Positions 15,606 to 24,225 of a stretch of 26,151 bases of DNA are shown here, piece after piece. The DNA is from Gammaproteobacteria bacterium. Its GTDB lineage: Bacteria; Pseudomonadota; Gammaproteobacteria; UBA6429. The notes under the pieces were generated by a model. The model was not told the DNA's origin. It worked only from the letters and a program-made list of their open reading frames with translations, and made no database searches. The position numbers were made by a program, and so were the translations under genes. The first letter of the stretch is position 1. Every line of letters begins with the position of its first letter. Location of the stretch: positions 1-26,151 of the forward strand of contig QIKU01000068.1 of assembly GCA_003232015.1 (NCBI GenBank), written 5' to 3'.

Positions 15606-17609
15606 TTATATGTTGCCCTGTTCTGTTAATACCAAGTCAATCCAGAATGTACAACTTTCTCCTGGATTACTTTTAACACCAATATGCCCACCCATTAATT
15701 CAACCAGATGTTTAGTTATAACCAGACCAATACCGGTTCCTTCAACATTTTTCTCCACGTTCAAACGTTCAAAGGGAGTAAATAACTTTTTAATTTCGTC
15801 TTCTGTTAATCCCTTACCAGTATCTGTTATAGAAACACGAAGATATTGTTCTGATACCAGTTCGCTTTTGAGTGTAATTTTCCCATTTTCACGATTATAT
15901 TTAACGGCATTTGAAAGTAAATTAACAAAGACCTGTTTGAGACGAACTGGATTAGCTTGAACAATATATCTCTTACGGCTGATATGTTCCAGCAACTCAA
16001 TATGTTTTTCTCTTAGCAGCGGCTGTATTAAAGTAACTGACTCCTGTATAACATCCGTAAGATTTACATTTTCCAGTAAAACATCTAAATTACCCGACTC
16101 AATCCGGCTTAAATCAAGTATTTCATTAATGAGATTCAGCAAATGATTACCTGCATTAAGGATTTCTGTCACATTACTGCGTTGAATATCGGTTAAATCC
16201 TCCTCGTCCAGTTTAAGTATTTGCCCAAACCCCAGTATCGCATTCATTGGTGTGCGCAATTCATGGCTCATGTGGGAAAGGAATTCAGATTTAGCCTGAT
16301 TAGCTCGTTCAGCCTCCAACCGTGATTTATTCAAATCTTCGGTACGTTCCTCCACCATCGATTCAAGGTTGGTATTTATTTCTTTAAGCCGGTCTTGTGA
16401 CTGCTTCACCTGTTGAATCATCAAATTAAAGGCTCGAGCCAGCACGCCCACTTCATCGCCACGGCTAACCGGTAAATTTGTAATCGTGGCATGTCCTTGT
16501 CCAAATTCATTAACAGCCTTTGTCATTTGCTGCATAGGACGGGTAATTCGTATTGAAAATAAAACCGCTAAAATGGCACCCAGCAGCACAAGAATTACTG
16601 CCCACAATGTAACATCATCTAGCACCTTTGATACTTCTGTTACGATACCGGGGTAATCCTGAGTCATAATCACCGCAATAAAACGTTCAGGGTGCATTGC
16701 ATCAAAGGGAACCTTGCTAAAGTGCACTACATTTCGACCATCGGTATTCTCTGGCATGAGGGTGACATGCTGAGTTGTACTGTCTGGCAAAAATTGTACT
16801 GCAAGTTGAGGTATATCTTCCTGAATACGATAGTGCTTGCCTAAATCAAACCCGTAGGTCTTTGCTGGATCCGGATGTAATAAATAATCACCACGATCAT
16901 TGGTAATATAAATAGTGTCGGCTCCATTGTGACGGGCCCAACGTTGAATTGCGCGTAGCTCCTGGCCTATTTCCACCGTAAGCACAACCAGTCCTTCAAG
17001 TTGATTAATTCTTTTATCGTAAACAGGCGTTACGATACGAAGGACTTCCTGATAAGGAAGGCTCACAGCACGATTTTCACGATTAAGATTAATCTCTGAG
17101 ATATAAACATCCCCCTGAAGCAATTCAAGCCCTTTTTTCACATAAGGCCGGTGCGCTTTATTTTGTAGTTGTTTGCCTCTTAATCGTATAATTCCTGATG
17201 AACTTCGCCGTACAGCCACCAGCTCATCACCATTTTTATCAATAAAACGTATCTTTAAATCCTTTTTCTTTCTTTCAAGGAGTGACTCAAAGATGGTTTC
17301 GATTCGTGCAAGCCATTGCACATAATGTGTCGTATCCTGTTTATCTACACCATTGCCTGAACGCGCACGAATCGGCCCCTGAAAAGGGGGGGTGTTTGCA
17401 ATAAACAGGACTTCTTCATTATGTGCGTTCACCATCTGTTGTAATGCAATACCCGCTTCCCAAACATCCTCTGCAATATGCTTTAACGCTCGAACGACCA
17501 TGATGTCGGTTGTTTTCGTATAAAATACTCCTCCCACCACAGCAGCCGTTATCAGTATTAAAAGAATACTGCCCAGGCTAATTTTGCTGGTAATGGATAA
17601 TTTCAACAC
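15606..17609 (-). CDS. Membrane sensor histidine kinase with dCache and HAMP domains
   Basis: This encodes 667 residues: transmembrane helix 1 at about 10-30, a periplasmic dCache domain to ~330, and transmembrane helix 2 at about 332-353. HAMP follows at about 352-404, a short coiled coil to ~435, HisKA with H449 in SHELRTPMN, and a HATPase ending in a TGIGLVITKH/LVELMGG segment. The start is GTG, and its G is shared with the TAG stop of the preceding gene (TAGTG), a strong sign of translational coupling. There is no receiver, so its phosphate must go to the operon's HD-GYP regulator or to a receiver of the hybrid kinase. The ligand is unknown. Confidence 0.93.
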   Translation of the reverse strand: MLKLSITSKISLGSILLILITAAVVGGVFYTKTTDIMVVRALKHIAEDVWEAGIALQQMVNAHNEEVLFIANTPPFQGPIRARSGNGVDKQDTTHYVQWLARIETIFESLLERKKKDLKIRFIDKNGDELVAVRRSSSGIIRLRGKQLQNKAHRPYVKKGLELLQGDVYISEINLNRENRAVSLPYQEVLRIVTPVYDKRINQLEGLVVLTVEIGQELRAIQRWARHNGADTIYITNDRGDYLLHPDPAKTYGFDLGKHYRIQEDIPQLAVQFLPDSTTQHVTLMPENTDGRNVVHFSKVPFDAMHPERFIAVIMTQDYPGIVTEVSKVLDDVTLWAVILVLLGAILAVLFSIRITRPMQQMTKAVNEFGQGHATITNLPVSRGDEVGVLARAFNLMIQQVKQSQDRLKEINTNLESMVEERTEDLNKSRLEAERANQAKSEFLSHMSHELRTPMNAILGFGQILKLDEEDLTDIQRSNVTEILNAGNHLLNLINEILDLSRIESGNLDVLLENVNLTDVIQESVTLIQPLLREKHIELLEHISRKRYIVQANPVRLKQVFVNLLSNAVKYNRENGKITLKSELVSEQYLRVSITDTGKGLTEDEIKKLFTPFERLNVEKNVEGTGIGLVITKHLVELMGGHIGVKSNPGESCTFWIDLVLTEQGNI

Positions 17610-18529
17610 TATTTTTCGCTTTTGTTTTTTTGATGAAGTTCCAGCTTGTCTCTAACCGTTTGCAATAACACGGCAACGTCTATCGGTTTAGTTATATAAT
17701 CATCAAAGCCGGCCTGTAATCCTTTTTCAACATCCTTCGCCATTGCATTGGCACTGATAGCAATAACAGGTGTTTCCCGTGTTGCTTCACGCTGGCGTAA
17801 CTGTGTTAATACATCAAAGCCATCCATCCCGGGTAAATTAATATCCAGCAGAATTAAATCTGGTTTATATTCTGCTGCCAGTTCAAGCCCTAACATAGGT
17901 TCATGTGCTGTCCACATATACAAGTTTTCTATCCGCCCCAGTAGTTGAGTGACTAATCGTAAATTAGCCGGGTTATCTTCAATATACAAAACTGTACGTT
18001 CATGTAGCGATTGACATTCTGGTAATGTCATTACCGCTAACGGCTCTTTGTGCATTCTATTTTGCTGTTCTGATAGTAAAACCTCACCCGGTAATTCAAT
18101 CCAGAAGGTACTGCCCAGACCCGCCTGACTCTCTACACCAATCTTTCCGCCCATGAGCTCAACAATATTTTTTGTAATAACAAGCCCAATCCCGGTACCT
18201 TCTACATCAGTTTGTTCAGCCCCCAGACGACTAAACGCCTTAAACAACCGCAGCTGTTTATCGGTAGCAATGCCATTGCCTGTGTCTGATATACTAATAC
18301 GTAAAATGTTATTTTCCATGTGATTGCAGGCAACGGTAATCAGTCCTTCGTCACAATTATATTTAACCGCATTACTCAATAAATTAAGTAATATCTGACG
18401 CAGACGAGTACGATCGGCACGTATACCATAGTTCTGGTTCAACAACTGCTCAAATAAAATTTCAGAACCTTCCTGAAGTATCTTGATACCAATACCCCGC
18501 TTTTGCGCCAGAGGCATAATAAGTTGCAA
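17609..18529 (-). CDS. Hybrid histidine kinase, 3' piece (HATPase and receiver domains) after a frameshift
   Basis: This reading frame begins in the middle of a kinase. The first codon usable as a start is TTG at 18529, but coding similarity extends upstream in the same frame (residues EVISES before it), directly joining the 5' piece. It holds the ATP-binding domain with NLLSNAVKYN, DTGNGI and GTGIGLVITKN, then a receiver with phospho-acceptor Asp in LLLDINLPGMDG and a TKP lysine. It lacks its own HisKA and cannot autophosphorylate alone. It most likely is the C-terminal ~310 residues of the gene at 18546-20735. If produced separately from the TTG it would be a stray HATPase-REC protein. Confidence 0.8.
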   Translation of the reverse strand: MQLIMPLAQKRGIGIKILQEGSEILFEQLLNQNYGIRADRTRLRQILLNLLSNAVKYNCDEGLITVACNHMENNILRISISDTGNGIATDKQLRLFKAFSRLGAEQTDVEGTGIGLVITKNIVELMGGKIGVESQAGLGSTFWIELPGEVLLSEQQNRMHKEPLAVMTLPECQSLHERTVLYIEDNPANLRLVTQLLGRIENLYMWTAHEPMLGLELAAEYKPDLILLDINLPGMDGFDVLTQLRQREATRETPVIAISANAMAKDVEKGLQAGFDDYITKPIDVAVLLQTVRDKLELHQKNKSEK

Positions 18530-18545
18530 TGACTCTGAAATAACT

Positions 18546-18551
18546 TCACCC
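18546..18551 (-). other. Frameshift site splitting the hybrid kinase
   Basis: On the minus strand the frame reads ACT GGG TGA and stops. Dropping one G gives ACT GGT GAA GTT ATT, so VTG continues as EVISES, matching the pattern DVIQES seen at the same place in the neighbouring kinase. The extra base lies in a run of three G (three C on the plus strand, 18549-18551). Confidence 0.75.
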
Positions 18552-20735
18552 AGTTACCGTTTCGATAGAAAAATCAATATGCCCCGATTCTATTTTAGAC
18601 AAATCCAGTACTTCATTGATAAGGTTAAGCAAGTGACCACCGGCTTTAATAATCTCGGCAACATTTTCCTGTTGTGATTTTGTTAATGCTGATTCCATTT
18701 TCAGCAGTTGCCCAAATCCCATAATCGCATTCATCGGTGTTCTTAACTCATGGCTCATGCTTGAAAGAAATTTTGATTTGGCAAGGTTCGCTGTTTCAGC
18801 TTCTTCCCGTGCCACAATTAAATCCTGCTCTACCGCTTTTCTTTTTGTAATATCATAAACCACACCTAACATATGGGCCGGTTTGCCTTCTCGGTTATAA
18901 GTAATATCACCGCTTTCCTGTAACCAGTGAATACTGCCGTCGGGCCAGACAACACGGTGCTCGATATTATATTCATCCCCCTCTTCCAGACAACGAGTCA
19001 CGGCATCACTCACTAATGTTCGGTCATCAGGATGAATCGCTGCCATAAAATTTTCATAGGTGGTTTCAGTTTGTTGTTTGTCAAAACCAAATAATGTCCA
19101 GATACGATCAGACCAGTACAAATTTCCTGTTATTATATTCCAGTCCCATGTCCCTATATTGGCAAATTTCTGGCTACGTGTTAGACGCTCCTCATTTCTT
19201 ATAACCTGTGTTACTTCTGTTCTTGCCGATACATATTTGTATGGCTGGCCTTTATCGTCAAGAAATGGAACAATGGTTGATTCGACCCAGTACTCTTCTC
19301 CATCTTTGGAGTAATTGCATATCAGGCCACGCCAGATATCCCCCTTTGAAATAGTTGCCCACATATCTTTATAAAATGAATTGGAATGCTGCCTCGACTT
19401 TAGAATTCGATGGTTTTTCCCCAGCAATTCATCCTTGTTATAACCGCTTACATTACAAAACTTGTCATTAACATAAATTATTCGCCCGGCAATATCTGCT
19501 TCACTCACAAGATTATGCTGATTAGAAGTAATAAGCCGATATTCGCTCTCGCGCAATGCCTTTTTCATATCATCCATCATTCTGTAACTCCAGCATGCAC
19601 GTCTGGCTTTTGCAATCACCACCGATATTAAGTGATTAGCAACAACCGGTTTCAGCATAAACTGTTCACCACCGAGATTCATTGCTACCCGTCGAGCATC
19701 CATATGGGTTTCAGTGGATAAAAACAGAATGGGGGTCAACGCCCATCGCTCGTCCTGGCGAATAACCTGTGCAATATCCAGCCCGGAATAATCTGGCATA
19801 TCTATATCAAGTATAATGACATCCGGTTTAAATTCTTCTAACACCTCCAGTGTTTTGATGGGATGAGATAAGATTTTAACTTTCATCCCGGCACCACACA
19901 GAACCGTTTTATAGTAATCCAGTAAATCTGTGTCATCATCAATACATAGAATACGAAATGATTTTGTTACTGAGCTTTCAATTAAACTAGCAAGTGTTTG
20001 CGAAAGTTTTTTAATATCAGCCGGTTTGCCGAAATAGCGTTGCACACCTGCGCTCGCAGCAGCTAAACGGGCCGCCATAGCATTACGTTCAGAAAGAAAG
20101 ACCAGTGGTGGAAAACTGTCATATTCTGCCTGTAAGTGCCTAATCGAATCTATGCCGCTAATGTCGTCACCGTTAAATGCAATATCCATAATAATGACAG
20201 CCGGTTGCTGTTTATGAAATGCAGCCATAAAATCCGTTAAATCAGCAAAAACGGTTATGCTAAAATGATCGCTTTGCAGCTTTAAAACCAGCTCGGCAGC
20301 TAGCACCTTATCATCTTCGATAAGATAAACAGACTTGCCATTATGCCGGTTATCGTTATAGACGCCTGAAGGCTGAAAATACGGGAGCTTTGATAATTGC
20401 TCACGACTTGCTGTGTCTTTAAGCTTTAAAATCTTCTCTGAAATGGCTAATTTAGTTTTAGCGGACAGAACGCCATTATCTTTCAGTGACAGTATTGCCT
20501 GTTCGAGTTCCCGCGCTGCACTGCTCACAGCCATTGCACTGAAAGTACCACTAACAGCTATCAGCTTATGCAGCATTCGATGACACTCTACAATAATTGC
20601 ATCATTATTCTCTCCGATCAGGCTGCCAGCCCAGCTCTGCTCAATGGCTGTTATTTTGTCAGGGAGGGCATGTTTAAAGTCTGCTTGCAGTAATACTAAT
20701 TTATGTTCGGTATCTGATTGAACAGGGAGTGCCAT
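18546..20735 (-). CDS. Soluble hybrid histidine kinase, 5' piece (HPt-REC-REC-PAS-PAS-HisKA)
   Basis: The 729 residues have no membrane segment. An HPt-like domain (about 10-110) has a candidate phospho-His H56 in a HKLIAVSGTF context, where the usual K-G after the leucine is I-A. Receiver 1 (about 134-252) has D184 and K237. Receiver 2 (about 260-378) has D310 in ILDIDMP and K362. Two PAS/PAC domains span about 400-510 and 525-635. HisKA has H662 in SHELRTPMN. The frame then stops at IETVTG. The missing HATPase and third receiver are found at once in the next frame. The whole gene, 20735 to 17609, would encode about 1,042 residues. It heads the operon, so it may gather phosphate or cytoplasmic redox/ligand signals. 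Confidence 0.9.
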   Translation of the reverse strand: MALPVQSDTEHKLVLLQADFKHALPDKITAIEQSWAGSLIGENNDAIIVECHRMLHKLIAVSGTFSAMAVSSAARELEQAILSLKDNGVLSAKTKLAISEKILKLKDTASREQLSKLPYFQPSGVYNDNRHNGKSVYLIEDDKVLAAELVLKLQSDHFSITVFADLTDFMAAFHKQQPAVIIMDIAFNGDDISGIDSIRHLQAEYDSFPPLVFLSERNAMAARLAAASAGVQRYFGKPADIKKLSQTLASLIESSVTKSFRILCIDDDTDLLDYYKTVLCGAGMKVKILSHPIKTLEVLEEFKPDVIILDIDMPDYSGLDIAQVIRQDERWALTPILFLSTETHMDARRVAMNLGGEQFMLKPVVANHLISVVIAKARRACWSYRMMDDMKKALRESEYRLITSNQHNLVSEADIAGRIIYVNDKFCNVSGYNKDELLGKNHRILKSRQHSNSFYKDMWATISKGDIWRGLICNYSKDGEEYWVESTIVPFLDDKGQPYKYVSARTEVTQVIRNEERLTRSQKFANIGTWDWNIITGNLYWSDRIWTLFGFDKQQTETTYENFMAAIHPDDRTLVSDAVTRCLEEGDEYNIEHRVVWPDGSIHWLQESGDITYNREGKPAHMLGVVYDITKRKAVEQDLIVAREEAETANLAKSKFLSSMSHELRTPMNAIMGFGQLLKMESALTKSQQENVAEIIKAGGHLLNLINEVLDLSKIESGHIDFSIETVTG

Positions 20736-20782
20736 ATATTCTCTCTTACGTTGCGAAGGACAAACAAGCTGTTTCCTGTCTG

Positions 20783-20811
20783 TCGATATAATTCCTTATA
20801 TATGTCGTCAA
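20783..20811 (-). promoter_or_regulatory. Predicted sigma-70 promoter of the signalling operon
   Basis: On the minus strand TTGACG (20806-20811) is followed after 17 bases by TATCGA (20783-20788). The leader to the ATG at 20735 would be about 40 bases, with a GAGAGA-like ribosome-binding site. It lies in the 194-base divergent region shared with the ABC ATPase gene. Confidence 0.4.
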
Positions 20812-20929
20812 CTCTCCCGTTTTTCTTTAGCTATTTACCAAAATAAACCGGGGGTTCCTGAACTTTCACATAAAACCGGCTTAAAAATCACATTTAAGAA
20901 TTGCCCGAAAATTGCTAGTATAGGCACTT

Positions 20930-21973
20930 ATGAGTGCAGTACTAGAATTACACAATATCGAGTGTCGGCATCGCGCCCAAATCATCGTGGATAATCTTAG
21001 TTTTCATGTCAATGAAGGCGATCTCGCCTGCCTGCTCGGTCCCAGTGGCTGCGGTAAAACGACGGCTTTACGTGCCATTGCCGGCTTTGAGCCGGTTAGC
21101 AAGGGTGAAATCATCATTCGTGATTTTGTATCCTCTCGCCCCGGATTTACCCGCGCACCAGAAAAACGCCGTATTGGTATGGTGTTTCAGGACTATGCCC
21201 TGTTTCCCCACCTGAGCGTAGCCGACAATATTGGCTTTGGCCTGAACCAGAAAACCCGCTCAGAGCAACAGGCCATTATTGATGAAATGCTGGAAGTTGT
21301 TGATATGGCCGGTTTTGGACAACGCTATATTCATGAATTATCCGGTGGCCAGCAGCAGCGGGTTGCGCTTGCACGGGCACTGGCACCTAATCCTGAGCTG
21401 ATTTTGCTGGACGAGCCTTTTTCAAATCTGGATATTGAAATGCGCGAACGACTTAATCAGGATGTGCGGCAGATTTTAAAGTCTAAAAATATGACTGGCA
21501 TACTCGTCACCCACGATCAACATGAAGCCTTTGCTATCAGTGACCACATTGGTGTAATGAATAATGGCCAGTTATTACAGTGGGATACCGCTTATAATTT
21601 GTACCATTCTCCCAATAGTCTGTTTATCGCTGACTTTATTGGCCAGGGTGTTTTTCTGAGTGGTACTTTAAAAACGCCTGACTCGGTTGAAACAGAAATT
21701 GGCATTGTCAGTGGTGACCGTGCTTACGATTTTACAATCGGCAGCAAAGTAAAGCTGCTTCTCAGGCCAGATGATATCGTGCTTGACCCAGCCGGTGACA
21801 TCCAGGCAGAAATCAGCCAAAAAGCATTTAAAGGTGCCGAGATTTTATACACGGTAAAACTCCACTCCGGCACAGAACTTCTATCTTTATTCCCAAGCCA
21901 CCACAATTTTAATATTGGAGAACAAGTTAATTTACGTCTTGCTGCCGACCACATGGTCGCCTTTCAGGAATAA
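20930..21973 (+). CDS. FbpC/PotA-like ABC transporter ATP-binding protein
   Basis: This encodes 347 residues. Walker A GPSGCGKT is at 37-44, a Q-loop lies in VFQDYALFPHLSV near 86, the signature LSGGQ is at 137-141, Walker B LILLDE is at 157-162 and the H-loop His is H195. After the ATPase core, a C-terminal TOBE-type domain (about 240-345) is recognisable from VKLLLRPDDIVL. This layout is typical of CUT1/FbpC importers for ferric iron and related anions or polyamines; the overall wording is closest to FbpC. No permease or binding protein is next to it, so the transporter partners must be elsewhere. The gene is divergent from the kinase operon, with a weak AGG ribosome-binding site close to the ATG. 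Confidence 0.9.
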   Translation: MSAVLELHNIECRHRAQIIVDNLSFHVNEGDLACLLGPSGCGKTTALRAIAGFEPVSKGEIIIRDFVSSRPGFTRAPEKRRIGMVFQDYALFPHLSVADNIGFGLNQKTRSEQQAIIDEMLEVVDMAGFGQRYIHELSGGQQQRVALARALAPNPELILLDEPFSNLDIEMRERLNQDVRQILKSKNMTGILVTHDQHEAFAISDHIGVMNNGQLLQWDTAYNLYHSPNSLFIADFIGQGVFLSGTLKTPDSVETEIGIVSGDRAYDFTIGSKVKLLLRPDDIVLDPAGDIQAEISQKAFKGAEILYTVKLHSGTELLSLFPSHHNFNIGEQVNLRLAADHMVAFQE

Positions 21974-22074
21974 GTTTAAACCGCTGCCTTTCAAAACATT
22001 GTGTCCTGCCAGAATTAACGTCGTCTCCAGGAGCTAAACCATTGAGGTAAATACACATTTTATGATCGCTTTAC

Positions 22075-22103
22075 TTGCTTTGTCGATCTTATGGCGATAA
22101 TAT
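22075..22103 (+). promoter_or_regulatory. Predicted sigma-70 promoter
   Basis: TTGCTT (22075-22080), a 17-base spacer and TAATAT (22098-22103) lie 35 bases before the ATG at 22138. This supports 22138, not 22223, as the real beginning of the YgiM-like gene. Confidence 0.5.
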
Positions 22104-22137
22104 TAAATGCAATACGACATTTTCTGGAATCGCTCAC

Positions 22138-22807
22138 ATGAAGCACTTATTATTACTTCTTATCTTAACAAGTTCAGCTTTGATCTTATCTCTTATCGCC
22201 CACCTTTGCAGAGACTCAATACGTGAGTGATAAATTACGTATCACCCTGCGCACCGGGCAAGGCACCGAATTTCAGATTATTCGCGCCCTTGAAAGTGGC
22301 AGCAAGCTGGAAGTACTCGAACAGTCCGAAACCGGCTACACACACGTCCGCACCGAAGATGGAACCGAAGGCTGGGTGCGCAGCCAGTATTTAATTCCTG
22401 AGCCTATTGCACAGCAAAAATTAGATAAAGTCCAGGCTCAACTTGAAAAATATATCGCGGAAGTCGCTCAGTTAAAAGCTGAACGCACCTCTTTACGCAA
22501 AGATCGAAAAGAGCTAAGTCAAACACGAAAGTCTTTGTCTGAAAAATCAAGCTTACTTGAATCGGAACTGGCACGCTTATCCAAAGTTGCGGCAAAACCA
22601 ATATTACTTGACAAAGAAAACCGTAACCTGCAGCAGGAAAATGTGAAACTTGAGAAAGATTTACAGATGTTGCATCAGGAAAATCAGGTATTAAAAGATC
22701 AGGATAACCGCGAATGGTTCATTGCAGGTGCTGCGGTATTATTTGGCGGCATGTTCCTTGGCTTGCTCATTCCAAAAATTCGCTTTAGCAAAAAATCATC
22801 CTGGTAA
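22138..22807 (+). CDS. YgiM-type SH3 and membrane-anchor protein, interrupted by an apparent frameshift
   Basis: The part from 22223 to 22807 encodes a bacterial SH3 domain (LRITLRTGQGTEF, then VRTEDGTEGWVRSQYL), a long Lys/Glu/Leu-rich coiled coil (about 120 residues) and a C-terminal transmembrane helix ending in KKSSW, with positive charges after the helix. This is the order seen in YgiM and family TIGR04211. It would start only at an internal GTG. Upstream, 22138-22200 encodes a clean signal peptide (MKHLLLLLILTSSALILSL) but in another frame. Removing one C from the CCC at 22199-22201 joins them as ATFA-ETQYVSDKLR, matching the family's ETRYVSD start. The protein should be held in the inner membrane by its C-terminus with the SH3 domain in the periplasm. 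Confidence 0.82.
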
Positions 22808-22890
22808 GCAGGGGTTAAAATAATACAACTGCCATCGCATAAAATTAATGTGCCGGTACAGGCCACTCCAAAAATAGCTGTTCATATACT

Positions 22891-24225
22891 GTGACAAAAA
22901 AAATGCCCAATAAACAGGACTCTTTTATTGACTGGTTCCGCCAGTCAACACCGTATATTAATGCTTTTAGAAACAAAACTTTTGTTATTGCCTTCGGTGG
23001 AGAGCTGCTAACAGACACACAGTTCACTCCATTGGTACATGATATTATGCTGCTCCATAGTCTTGGGGTTAAACTAGTATTAGTGCATGGTGCACGTCCA
23101 CAAACCGATGCGCGTTTGAAAAAATCAGGCGGTGAATTAAAAATAGTTAACGGTTTACGTATCACCAATGATTTAGCACTGGACTGTGTTATTGGTGCAG
23201 CCAGTCGCGTACGGGTTGAAATAGAAGCCTTACTTTCAATGGGGCTAGCAAACTCGCTCACCGCTGGTAAAACTGTCCATATTAGCTCCGGCAACTTTGT
23301 TACCGCAAAACCCATTGGGGTACTCGACGGAGTCGATTACTTACACACCGGGGAAGTGAGAAAAATTGCAACAAAAACTATTCAGGCAACGCTTGAACAA
23401 AATAATCTGGTGCTCATTCCCCCCTTAGGCTATTCACCCACCGGCGAAGTTTTTAACTTAAATGCCAACGATCTTGCTGCTGAACTGGCAAGCCAGCTTC
23501 TGGCCGACAAACTTATTTACCTGATTAATGATAAAGGGATAACCAATTTACGGAACCAGTTAATACGAGAACTCACAGCCAATGATGCTCAACAACTCAT
23601 AACTAAAAAAACAAAAATGTCTGACCGTACTATTCGCTGCATTCACAATGCTATTAATGCTGTTAACAATAATGTGCCGCGTTGCCATCTCATCGACAGG
23701 CACATTGATGGTGGCCTGTTAACTGAACTCTTTACCCGAGATGGTTGCGGTTCTCTTATCTCGGCCAACAGTTTTGAAGTGATGCGCCAGGCAACAATTA
23801 ACGATATTGCCAGCTTGATTGAACTTATCCAGCCACTTGAGCAAGATGGTATACTGGTAAAACGTTCAAGCGAAAATCTGGAGATGGCAATATCATCCTT
23901 TACCGTTATTGAACGTGACGGCATGGTGATTGGCTGTGCTGCTCTTTTCCCATTTATCAAAGAAAAAACGGGCGAACTATCCTGCTTTGCAGTGCATAAA
24001 GATTACCAGAATCATGGCCGTGGTGAAGCTCTATTTAATGCCATTCAACAACACGCAAAACAACTAGGCTTAAGTAGCCTGTTTGTTCTAACCACCCGGA
24101 CATCACAATGGTTTAAAGAACGCGGCTTTAAACAAAAAGACATAAAACAACTGCCAGTAAAACGCCGCTTGCTTTACAATTACCAACGTAACTCAAAAAT
24201 GTTTATTAAAAGTGACCTCACTTAA
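22891..24225 (+). CDS. argA: N-acetylglutamate synthase
   Basis: The 444 residues match the classical two-domain ArgA in length (443 in E. coli). An amino-acid-kinase-like domain spans about 25-285, with VLVHGARPQ near 65 that in this family carries arginine feedback control. A GNAT acetyltransferase domain spans about 295-440, with the acetyl-CoA loop HGRGEAL. It makes N-acetylglutamate from glutamate and acetyl-CoA, the first step of arginine synthesis and the source for ArgD and ArgF in this window. The annotated frame starts with GTG at 22891; the ATG at 22903 four codons on is equally possible, as no strong ribosome-binding site distinguishes them. Its end overlaps dam by 14 bases. Confidence 0.95.
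   Translation: MTKKMPNKQDSFIDWFRQSTPYINAFRNKTFVIAFGGELLTDTQFTPLVHDIMLLHSLGVKLVLVHGARPQTDARLKKSGGELKIVNGLRITNDLALDCVIGAASRVRVEIEALLSMGLANSLTAGKTVHISSGNFVTAKPIGVLDGVDYLHTGEVRKIATKTIQATLEQNNLVLIPPLGYSPTGEVFNLNANDLAAELASQLLADKLIYLINDKGITNLRNQLIRELTANDAQQLITKKTKMSDRTIRCIHNAINAVNNNVPRCHLIDRHIDGGLLTELFTRDGCGSLISANSFEVMRQATINDIASLIELIQPLEQDGILVKRSSENLEMAISSFTVIERDGMVIGCAALFPFIKEKTGELSCFAVHKDYQNHGRGEALFNAIQQHAKQLGLSSLFVLTTRTSQWFKERGFKQKDIKQLPVKRRLLYNYQRNSKMFIKSDLT

Noticed and set aside
18546..18551. Programmed +1 frameshift like prfB at GGG TGA
   Set aside because: No internal Shine-Dalgarno at the prfB-like spacing and GGG is a poor slip codon; a simple one-base insertion or sequence error explains it better.
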